Part shown: positions 33,901 to 40,274 of the stretch, one piece after another
How positions within the stretch are numbered: position 1 is the first letter of the stretch
Layout: every line of letters begins with the position of its first letter
Source of the DNA: Lachnospiraceae bacterium
Lineage (GTDB): Bacteria > Bacillota > Clostridia > Lachnospirales > Lachnospiraceae
Direction: 5' to 3'
DNA length: 50,095 bases
NCBI GenBank assembly: GCA_024698345.1
Contig: JAILRH010000237.1
Span: 1-50,095, forward strand
Position numbers and translations under genes: made by a program
The notes under the pieces: model-generated
Database searches by the model: none
Told to the model about the DNA's origin: nothing
What the model saw: the letters and a program-made list of their open reading frames with translations, nothing else

Positions 33901-34377
33901 ATAAGAAGTAAGATCAACAGTCTTTACTTTTCTTCCGTTAACATATACGTCTACCGAACCGTTTAATCCCATTCCGTCTGATGAGTCAGGCATTGTAAAT
34001 CTCATTGTTACACCTGAACCGCCTCCATCTTCCCCGATAGTCCACTCTGCATAATCTCCACTTGAAGGAAGTGCAACATATGACTGTTCAGAAGCCTGTG
34101 AAGCCACATTATCTTTCGACCAGTCAGTTGATGTTCTAAGTTGTGCTCCGCCACCAAGCTGAGCCTTAGTTGAATCATATCTTAGATATGGCAGTGCTGC
34201 TCCGATTCTCTTTTCGGTGCTTGCAGCAGGAATATTGTAAGGCGACACTGTTCCTTCAACTGGATTATCATTTTCTGCGGCAACAACTTTATCCGCCTGC
34301 TTAAAAATCTGCATTGGTTGAGCGATCAACGTTCCGGCGAGCATCAATGCAACTGCTCTCTTCATTCTTTTTTTCAT
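30964..34377 (-). CDS. Secreted GH87-type alpha-1,3-glucanase with CARDB and shared C-terminal domains
   Basis: A 1137-residue secreted enzyme. Signal peptide: AVALMLAGTLIAQPMQIF. About 50-225 is a CBM35-like sandwich (YAEWTIGEDGGGSGVTMRFT; GSVDVYVNGRKV). About 230-690 is a right-handed beta helix of GH87/mycodextranase type: VSVEDFGATPDDGRDDLAAF, SLYIPAGTFHLSGIWAI, IRNNLADGVNFCQGTSN and IRNNGDDGLAMW, where the Asp residues of ADGVN and GDD correspond to the catalytic aspartates known for GH87. Two CARDB-like domains follow (about 700-960, each ending in a V/I-D/E-E-x-NEN motif), then a PTEKPTEQP linker and the terminal domain shared with three other proteins. Endo-hydrolysis of alpha-1,3-glucan is inferred from the family. 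Confidence 0.85.
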   Translation of the reverse strand: MKKRMKRAVALMLAGTLIAQPMQIFKQADKVVAAENDNPVEGTVSPYNIPAASTEKRIGAALPYLRYDSTKAQLGGGAQLRTSTDWSKDNVASQASEQSYVALPSSGDYAEWTIGEDGGGSGVTMRFTMPDSSDGMGLNGSVDVYVNGRKVKTVDLTSYYMWQYFPSGQPSDTPGGAACFAFDEVHFKLNTSLKEGDKIRIQSTKASGLEYGVDFLEIEEVPAMIKAPADSVSVEDFGATPDDGRDDLAAFKSAVSYADQHGYSLYIPAGTFHLSGIWAIGCNDLKITGAGIWYTNLQFTSDQKFGGGISGGNSSYVADGYCKKLDFSNVYINSNLRSRYGEQAVYKCFMDVFADGSVIHDIWEEHFECGFWFGDYNGSMDYSDGVKVINSRIRNNLADGVNFCQGTSNATVYNCSIRNNGDDGLAMWNNSEGAKEERNNTFAYNTIDFVWRAGGIAIYGGDGHKIYNNYICDMYMGSGIHLNTTFPGYKFSNTSKIQFDNNILVRSGTNSDAWGEDLSAVDIKQDVKNVVFNNTAIYDSPFTAIRLLNSNMSGIVFNDTKIYGAGLAGQEITFSCNKHSAVAIREDAGASTVFNRVDIANIAPDKYANDPGQKNTTWPYWTDRQTPGNLNDSNVTLRGAGFRYEVPPYPDKSHINPPEPIPVIKGTDIQVTGLAWVNQEGKSELNNGDEVTFRAYIYNDSDVVIPDNVPITFKVTVDGDKIVKSDEYYGGLGAHSGIVLETKGKWNATAGGHTIVAYGDDGDVLIEEINENNNTRTKKFNVAKGGHGGFTKVTGGYDLVVTDVTCNRDSIAVGDNLVFTATVANAGDRDIPAGTVIGYQVQIDDNTSEILWCDTYSSGIKAGETVDLTVNSGSKGINYWTAQNGHHKIMIWVDDVNRITGEVDENNNKFTTYIDVPYQFVTVEADETDKLEDPTTEHPTENPTEVPTTEKPTEKPTEQPEEIKAQVEINGYQISATAKGMRTVYSISDPKAQVAEVGLVYGLKDECQQAEMVINSANADVHDYQGTSKGKIDENMSDIAGAQSYVMTMMFGNVRTEFYTTDIYVRAYAKLTDGRVIYSGVEEFNTYKIAQALYRDGKMGNLAGHEYLYNEILSVVTPGYPKVDFNWANAIAKPSDL

Positions 34378-34415
34378 CTGATTTTTTTCTCCTTTAGATT
34401 ATCTTTGATATCTAC

Positions 34416-34445
34416 ATTATAGAAAGGGAAAAAACCCTACAACAA
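34416..34445 (-). promoter_or_regulatory. Promoter candidate for the GH87 gene
   Basis: TTGTTG (34440-34445), 18 bases, TATAAT (34416-34421) on the minus strand, about 35 bases before the ATG. The sequence around 34431-34443 can also pair with 34491-34504 (AAAACCC/GGGTTTT), which may end the upstream transcript. Confidence 0.5.
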
Positions 34446-34536
34446 GTATAAACAATAATTTGTTTTTCCGATAGTCCGTCCGCGCTACAAGTTGTAAGGG
34501 TTTTATCTCTTATTTAATAACTATTTTTTATATTTA

Positions 34537-35991
34537 TTATTTTTTAACTTTTTTAACTTTTGACCAGGCACCTGTTGTGCCGTCAGCTGCGATTGCTCTA
34601 ACCTTGATGTAATATACTTTCTTAGCAATCTTCTTGAGTGTTACTTTAACCTTTGTTGTCTTAACAGTCTTAGTTGCTTTTTTGAATTTCTTGTCTGTTC
34701 CATATTTAACTTCATATTTCTTTGCGTTTGCAACCTTCTTGATTGTAAGTTTAATCTTCTTTCCGCTCTTCTTAGCTGAAGCTATCTTAGCCTTTGCAAC
34801 CTTTGTTGCTGGTTTTGTTGTAGGTGCCACTGTTGTTGGTGCTACTGTTGTTGGCGCTACTGTTGTTGGTGCTACTGTTGTTGGTGCTACTGTTGTTGGT
34901 GCATTAGTTGCCGGTTCTGTTGGATTCTCAACAACAGGTGTGACATAATCTGATTCAAATACTTCAGGTGAAGCAGATAATCTTGCGTTAATGATTTCAT
35001 AATTTCCGTATGTTGCCATAAGGTCACAGTGCATGTGAACTGAATTGTAGTTTCCTAAATCAATTCCTGTTTTTGCGAGGTCAATAACTACTGCTTTTTT
35101 CTCTCCTTCAAGAGGAATTACTGAATCATCAGGTGTAGCAAAGAATAATGTCTGACCTTCTGCATTGAACCAGTAAGGCTCTGTTATTGCTGTTTCACTT
35201 CCATCAACTACATTTGCAAACTGGAAACGTAATTGAGTAATATTTCCGCTAAATGTCATGATGAGATATTTGTGAGCACTTGTAGCATCTTTTAATGTTG
35301 CAAATCCCATGTATTTGTATGCATCTGTCGGTTCACCCTTGAGTGTAGGTCCTTTGTATTTTCCGATTAATGAACTCTGTCCGTTTTCATCACCGTTTAA
35401 GATAATATCTTCAGCTGTAACTGCAGTTCCTGTTGTCTCAACGTCCAAACTTCCTGTAGTTTCAACTTCACCGAGTGACTGCATAAATGCCGCATCGCTG
35501 ATTACAATTTTTCCTGTATTTCCGTTTGCGTGTGAATGGAATGCTGAAATTCCATCAGAAAGATCCACACCTGAAGCTACAAGGTCAATGATTACTGTCT
35601 GTTCTTCTTCTGTTGCTGCCGGAACAACTTCTCCTTCTGTTGTTAACAATGTTCCCTGAGCATTCTGAGAGAACCAGAAGAATCCCAACGCCTCGTCTGA
35701 CGCATTTCTAAATTCCCAACGCATTCCTGCAAGTGCATCTGCATCACCTTTGTATGTAATCTTGAGATATTTGTATGTGGAATCTACATCACATCCGTGA
35801 TATCCCTGGTATGCATAATCATTCTCTGATACTGTATCATATGTTCCGATTACGTTTGCTGCTGTAATATCTGTTGCAGCCATATTCTCATAAGCTGATG
35901 TCTGTAATACATTTACTGCTGAAAGCGAACTAACTGCCAAAACTCCTGCACATACGCATGCAGCTGATTTCATTAATAATTTTTTTCTCAT
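34537..35991 (-). CDS. Secreted protein with two copies of an unnamed beta domain and lysine-rich tail
   Basis: A 484-residue exported protein. Signal peptide: KSAACVCAGVLAVSSLSAVN. Residues about 40-180 and 195-345 are two versions of one domain: first YKYLKITYKGDADALAGMRW and TVIIDLVASGVDLSDGISAF, second HKYLIMTFSGNITQLRFQFA and AVVIDLAKTGIDLGNYNSVH. The same domain occurs once in the protein at 36184. Then follow five APTTV units and a 90-residue basic tail that differs from the one at 18224 at about three positions. No catalytic motif is seen. It looks like a wall-attached binding protein (inference). AGGAGG lies ten bases before the ATG. Confidence 0.78.
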   Translation of the reverse strand: MRKKLLMKSAACVCAGVLAVSSLSAVNVLQTSAYENMAATDITAANVIGTYDTVSENDYAYQGYHGCDVDSTYKYLKITYKGDADALAGMRWEFRNASDEALGFFWFSQNAQGTLLTTEGEVVPAATEEEQTVIIDLVASGVDLSDGISAFHSHANGNTGKIVISDAAFMQSLGEVETTGSLDVETTGTAVTAEDIILNGDENGQSSLIGKYKGPTLKGEPTDAYKYMGFATLKDATSAHKYLIMTFSGNITQLRFQFANVVDGSETAITEPYWFNAEGQTLFFATPDDSVIPLEGEKKAVVIDLAKTGIDLGNYNSVHMHCDLMATYGNYEIINARLSASPEVFESDYVTPVVENPTEPATNAPTTVAPTTVAPTTVAPTTVAPTTVAPTTKPATKVAKAKIASAKKSGKKIKLTIKKVANAKKYEVKYGTDKKFKKATKTVKTTKVKVTLKKIAKKVYYIKVRAIAADGTTGAWSKVKKVKK

Positions 35992-36183
35992 AATGTCTGT
36001 TCCTCCTGAAAAAATGTTTATATTACTTCTTAAATTATTTTCTTTATTTCACAGCTTTGATTTCGCTGTTTATTTTTCTTTGTTTTTTTGTTTTAATATT
36101 ACTGTTTACTGTTCTTTTAAGTTTTAATTTTACTGTTCTTTGTTTTTTAATGTTGTTTCACATTATTGTTTATTTATTACTGA
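35992..36183 (-). other. A-rich intergenic leader
   Basis: On the minus strand this stretch is very A-rich and repeats GAACAGTAAA twice within 40 bases. It separates the sortase substrate gene from the gene at 35991 and is probably the 5' leader of the latter. No gene is seen. Confidence 0.4.
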
Positions 36184-37056
36184 TTAGTCTTCTTTCATCT
36201 TTCTTGAGCAAGCAAATGCAACTGCTGCTACTGCGATTCCTCCAAGTGCAACTGCTATTGGCAATGTAGCTGAACCTGTTGCAGGTGCTGCTGTTGATCC
36301 GCCGCCTGTTGTTGCTCCTGCTGCATTGGCTGATCCTGATGCTGAATCAGAACTTGAACCGTCTGCTGTGTCTGCTGTTGCTGACTTTGATGATCCTGAT
36401 GATTTTGAATCTGATGATGAATCAGAAGCTGCTACATCTGAAGAACCACTGTTTGATGAATCAGAACTTACTGAACTGTCAGCTGTCTTGCTGTCGTTAG
36501 ATGTAGATGAACTGCTACCTGTTGATGATTTGCTTCCGGCAGGTACCTCTGTCATAAGTCTTGCATCTGTGATTGTAAATTTACCCTGCCCAGGAGTATC
36601 ATGTACATGGAAAGCTCTGATACCTGTTGCCAAATCAATTCCTGAAGCCTTAAGGTCGATTATTGCTGTCTGTTCTTTTGAAGTTGGAGCAGGAACAAGT
36701 CCTCCGTCAACTGTCTTGAATGTTCCTTCGTCATTCTCGCTGAACCAGCATGGAGTAAGTTTAATTTCTTCTGTAGGATCTGAATTAACTACAAATTCTA
36801 ATCTCAGCTGTTCAAACGCTGTTGCATCTCCTGTATATGTGATTTGTAAATACTTGTAATCCGAAGTTGCCTCGAAACAATATACATAACCCATGTATTT
36901 GTATTCTCCGCTTGTGCCCGGATCAAAAGATTTGATAAATGGACTTCCCGAATCATTAAGAACAATGTCCTCTGCTGCAAATGCAACATTACTCATGGTA
37001 AATGCTAATACTGTAGCTGCCGCTACTGCGAATACTCGCTTGAATAATTTTCTCAT
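36184..37056 (-). CDS. Secreted sortase-anchored protein with one unnamed beta domain
   Basis: A 290-residue surface protein. Signal peptide: VFAVAAATVLAFTMSNVAFA, cleaved before AEDIV. Residues about 28-160 form the domain also found twice in the protein at 34537 (YKYLQITYTGDATAFEQLRL; TAIIDLKASGIDLATGIRAF). A Ser/Asp/Gly-rich spacer of about 90 residues follows. The C-terminus has the sorting-signal layout: APATGS, a hydrophobic stretch (TLPIAVALGGIAVAAVAFA) and CSRKMKED. APATG is an L/A-P-x-TG variant. The divergent gene at 37401 encodes a sortase. The start at 37056 follows AAGGGTG; a start at 37107 is unsupported. Confidence 0.82.
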   Translation of the reverse strand: MRKLFKRVFAVAAATVLAFTMSNVAFAAEDIVLNDSGSPFIKSFDPGTSGEYKYMGYVYCFEATSDYKYLQITYTGDATAFEQLRLEFVVNSDPTEEIKLTPCWFSENDEGTFKTVDGGLVPAPTSKEQTAIIDLKASGIDLATGIRAFHVHDTPGQGKFTITDARLMTEVPAGSKSSTGSSSSTSNDSKTADSSVSSDSSNSGSSDVAASDSSSDSKSSGSSKSATADTADGSSSDSASGSANAAGATTGGGSTAAPATGSATLPIAVALGGIAVAAVAFACSRKMKED

Positions 37057-37120
37057 ATTACACCCTTGCCTTTCTTTGTTAAACTCCGCTCTTTTTTCTG
37101 TAAGCATGTTTAATCAATTT

Positions 37121-37138
37121 AAGTTTATCGTTAAACTT
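37121..37138. promoter_or_regulatory. Operator-like palindrome 1
   Basis: AAGTTTATCGTTAAACTT: seven-base arms AAGTTTA/TAAACTT around TCGT. It lies in the leader of the sortase substrate gene, 65 bases before its ATG. Confidence 0.5.
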
Positions 37139-37238
37139 CTCAGATTTCCCCTTATCCAACGCGCGAGAGACCCATATATACCATTAATTGAAGCTCTATC
37201 GGTATACATCCAGCCTTTTGCCACTTGTTTTTTTCTCC

Positions 37239-37284
37239 GTTTAACGTTAAACTAATGTTAACACGATTTATTTTGCTTTGTCAA
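37239..37284 (-). promoter_or_regulatory. Promoter with LacI-like operator for the sortase substrate gene
   Basis: TTGACA (37279-37284), 18 bases and TAACAT (37255-37260) point to the gene at 37056. The 14-bp perfect palindrome GTTTAACGTTAAAC (37239-37252) begins just after the -10 box, where a repressor would block initiation. The central ACGT and flanks resemble LacI-family operators. Confidence 0.55.
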
Positions 37285-37400
37285 CGCATTTGGGCGGAAC
37301 TAATTCACCAAAATATCACAATTATTTTATAGATATTGCACAAAAAAACCTTTCAATCACTTTTTTCGATTGTACATTTACGACAGAAAGGAGGATTTTT

Positions 37401-39128
37401 ATGACGAAAAAGACTCACCATTCCAGTCTTGGAAAATTCATTAATAAGAAACGGATGACTTTTTTTTCTTTGACACTGTTTTTAGCGTCAGCATGTTTTC
37501 TTATTTACTATTTGGGAATTCAGCCTTACTATTCAAAAAAAGTAACTGATAAATATAGAAATATGTACTACTCTGCAAATTCCCAAAATATTAACTCTTC
37601 AATTCTGTTATCTGACAATAGTACTAAAGATTTGGTGCCTCCGCTTATTTCCGGTAATTACATTTACGAAGCCTCTGCAGATAGTGTGGTAACTGAATCA
37701 GAAACAATGTTTGATGTTTCACTGGATGATACTGCTACCAAAGGCGCTGTCGACTCTAATGGGATGCTCCTTAAATTTGCCAAACTATACGAGTATAACT
37801 CCGATATCAGGGGTTGGTTGCGCATTGACGGGACTGATGTTGACTATCCTGTGCTTCAGGCAACTGGTGGTTCTGATTTCTATCTCACCCATGATTTCGA
37901 GGGAAATAAAGACAAGAATGGAAGTCTGTATATTGACGGAAGCACACATCTCAATGCAAAAAATCTTGTTATTCACGGGCACAATATGAAGAGTACCGGT
38001 ATGATGTTTCACGAGCTTGAGAAATACAGCAGCATTGATTACTATGCCGCTCACCCTTATTTTACCTTTGATTCATTATATGATGAGTCAAAGTGGGCTA
38101 TTATCTCTGTTATGAAAGTTCCCGGTGACTTTGCTTCTAATGATTCTTTTAATTACATAAGGAGCAGCTTTAACAGTTCTGATGAATATCTTAATTTTCT
38201 TTATGAGCTTAAAATGAGATCATTGTATAACATTCCGATTTCTGTAAATGAGTACGATTCTCTTGTCATGCTCTCCACATGCTCGTATGAAATTAATGAT
38301 TACAGAACTGTAATTGTAGCAAGGAAGATTCGAAAAAAAGAAAAATTACATAAGATTAAAGAGTTTGCAAAATCTGCCACAATCAACAGAACAACTCTGT
38401 ATTCTGATGATTGGTATAGAAAGTATGGCGGCAAGGCTCCTGTCAAAACCACGTTTATGGACGCCTATTCATTCGGCGAAATCAATTGGTATGACGGTAG
38501 TATTACACCAATTAATCCCATTGGTCATTATGTTATGGAAGCACAAGAAGTGAATAATATCTCTATGATGGCAAAAGATTCTTCAGCAAATATGATATTT
38601 AAGATATTGTCATGTGATTCTGTATCTTTTGCCGGAATTTTGACTGCTGACACAACATCAGAAATCCTCTCACTTCAAACCACAAAAGATAATCTTATAA
38701 TTTATACAGATGCCAAGGTAAAAGCTAAAAATATTGAGGAAGTCGTTATCCCTGATTCAATTACCATCAACAACCGAGAATTTAAAGTTGAAGAGATTGA
38801 ACATGATGCATTCACCAATTTAACTCACCTAACTTCAGTCAACACCGGAAACAATACCGTGCTCATTCCTGACAAGGCATTTGTCCAGTGTCCAAAGTTG
38901 AACAATATCGTGATTGGAAAAAGTACGCAAAGCATCGGTCGCAAGGCTTTATTCGGCTTAAAAAATCTGAAAACAGTCAAAATCAAATCAAATAAAATAA
39001 AAGAAATCGGGGAAAAAGCTTTCCCCGATAAAAAGAAATTCAAATATAAAATTAAATATTCCCGTGATGTAAGCAAAAAAGTCAAACAGCGTTTGAGTCT
39101 TGTTATCTTATACCGCCAGTGTTATTGA
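37401..39128 (+). CDS. Class B sortase fused to a BspA-like leucine-rich repeat domain
   Basis: A 575-residue membrane-bound transpeptidase. One N-terminal helix (TFFSLTLFLASACFLIYYLG) anchors it. Residues about 115-310 are a class B sortase: NSDIRGWLRIDGTDVDYPVL, NLVIHGHNMKSTGMMFHELE with catalytic His194, SLVMLSTCSYEINDYRTVIV with Cys294 and Arg302. After a linker of about 130 residues comes an LRR_5/BspA-type stretch (about 446-549: IEEVVIPDSITIN, VEEIEHDAFTNLTHLTSV, LNNIVIGKSTQSIGRKALFG, IKEIGEKAFPDK). AGGAGG precedes ATG 37401. Sortases normally end after the catalytic domain, so the repeat domain is unusual. The likely substrate is the divergent APATG protein. Confidence 0.88.
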   Translation: MTKKTHHSSLGKFINKKRMTFFSLTLFLASACFLIYYLGIQPYYSKKVTDKYRNMYYSANSQNINSSILLSDNSTKDLVPPLISGNYIYEASADSVVTESETMFDVSLDDTATKGAVDSNGMLLKFAKLYEYNSDIRGWLRIDGTDVDYPVLQATGGSDFYLTHDFEGNKDKNGSLYIDGSTHLNAKNLVIHGHNMKSTGMMFHELEKYSSIDYYAAHPYFTFDSLYDESKWAIISVMKVPGDFASNDSFNYIRSSFNSSDEYLNFLYELKMRSLYNIPISVNEYDSLVMLSTCSYEINDYRTVIVARKIRKKEKLHKIKEFAKSATINRTTLYSDDWYRKYGGKAPVKTTFMDAYSFGEINWYDGSITPINPIGHYVMEAQEVNNISMMAKDSSANMIFKILSCDSVSFAGILTADTTSEILSLQTTKDNLIIYTDAKVKAKNIEEVVIPDSITINNREFKVEEIEHDAFTNLTHLTSVNTGNNTVLIPDKAFVQCPKLNNIVIGKSTQSIGRKALFGLKNLKTVKIKSNKIKEIGEKAFPDKKKFKYKIKYSRDVSKKVKQRLSLVILYRQCY

Positions 39129-39211
39129 CTATATATACTTTCTTTTTTTATACTGAAGACGTAAAAATAAACTCAGTAACTAGTCCTGATAATACACTTT
39201 GGAGGTGTCAT

Positions 39212-40138
39212 ATGAAAAAAGTATTGGTAACCGGCGGAACTGTTTTTGTCAGTATGAATGTCGCCAAGTATTTTGCCGGAAATGGTTATGATGTGTATGT
39301 TTTGAATCGCGGAAATCTCCCGCAACTTGAGAATGTCACTCACATCAAAGCTGACCGTACAGAACTAACAGATGAACTCGATGATTACATTTTTGATATC
39401 ATTCTTGATGTTAATGCATATAATGAAGAGGATGTTAAATTATTGCTGGAACATGTTAAAGGTTTCGAAGATTATATTCTTATAAGTTCAAGTGCAGTTT
39501 ATCCTGAGACCAACGCAATGCCTTTCACTGAAGATCAAACTGTTGGACCAAATACATTTTGGAATACATATGGCACTGACAAAATTGCCGCAGAACAGTA
39601 CCTTCTGTCAAAGGTACCTGACGCCTACATCTTGAGACCTCCATACCTCTGTGGTGCCGGTAACAATGTGTACCGAGAGGCTTTTGTATTTGAGTGTGCC
39701 ATAAATGACAGACCTTTCTTTATTCCGGGTGACGGAAATCTTAAGCTCCAGTTTTTTGACGTTGAAGATTTGTGCAGATTTATGGAGTTGCTGTTAACAA
39801 AGCAACCTAAGAATGAAGTTGATTATACAGCTTCGCCGCTCATCTACAATGTGGGCAACACAGCGGCGATTAGTGTAAATGACTGGGTTAAGATGTGTTA
39901 TTCAATAGTTGGAAAAACACCTGAACTTATCAGTGTAGATGATTCGCACTTTATAAGAAGTTATTTTCCATTTGCCAATTACGAATACTCTCTCGATATT
40001 AAGAAGCAACAAGAACTTATGCCAACTTTAAAGCCACTAGAACAATCGCTCACAGAATCGTATCAGTGGTTTAGGGACAATGAAGACAAGGTTTCAAAGC
40101 GACCTTATCTGGAATATATAAACAATAATTTACAATAA
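39212..40138 (+). CDS. NAD-dependent epimerase/dehydratase-like protein (extended SDR)
   Basis: A 308-residue Rossmann protein starting MKKVLVTGGTVFVSMNVAKY, where the nucleotide-binding motif is G-G-T-x-F-V-S rather than the usual G-x-x-G-x-x-G: the last glycines are changed to Val and Ser. Further marks are DIILDVNAYNEEDVKLLLEH, SSSAVYPE, NTYGTDKIAAEQYLL (the Y-x-x-x-K pair) and ILRPPYLCGAGNN. It belongs with the CSP41/isoflavone-reductase-like side of the family; substrate unknown. GGAGG lies six bases before ATG 39212. Downstream of the sortase by 83 bases on the same strand. Confidence 0.8.
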   Translation: MKKVLVTGGTVFVSMNVAKYFAGNGYDVYVLNRGNLPQLENVTHIKADRTELTDELDDYIFDIILDVNAYNEEDVKLLLEHVKGFEDYILISSSAVYPETNAMPFTEDQTVGPNTFWNTYGTDKIAAEQYLLSKVPDAYILRPPYLCGAGNNVYREAFVFECAINDRPFFIPGDGNLKLQFFDVEDLCRFMELLLTKQPKNEVDYTASPLIYNVGNTAAISVNDWVKMCYSIVGKTPELISVDDSHFIRSYFPFANYEYSLDIKKQQELMPTLKPLEQSLTESYQWFRDNEDKVSKRPYLEYINNNLQ

Positions 40139-40160
40139 TCGAGCAGGCTCATCGTAAATT

Positions 40161-40188
40161 AAAAAAAGAGTAGGTAAGTACTCTCTTT
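40161..40188. terminator. Bidirectional terminator between SDR gene and RiPP cluster
   Basis: AGAGTA-ggtaag-TACTCT with seven A residues on the left and CTTTTC on the right serves both converging transcripts. It is preceded by GGCTCATCGTAAATTAA, related to the motif at 18098 and 20054. Confidence 0.65.
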
Positions 40189-40274
40189 TCTATGGATAGG
40201 GTTGATGCTATTTACATCTTCCCTGCTTATTAGTTTTTTTTATTTTCCTAATTACCTTCCTTTGTTTTTACATA

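Noticed and set aside
36326..36859. Plus-strand open frame of 177 codons opposite the sortase substrate gene
   Set aside because: It lies opposite the Ser/Asp-rich linker whose codon bias leaves the other strand open; it has no ribosome binding site and no recognisable protein features.
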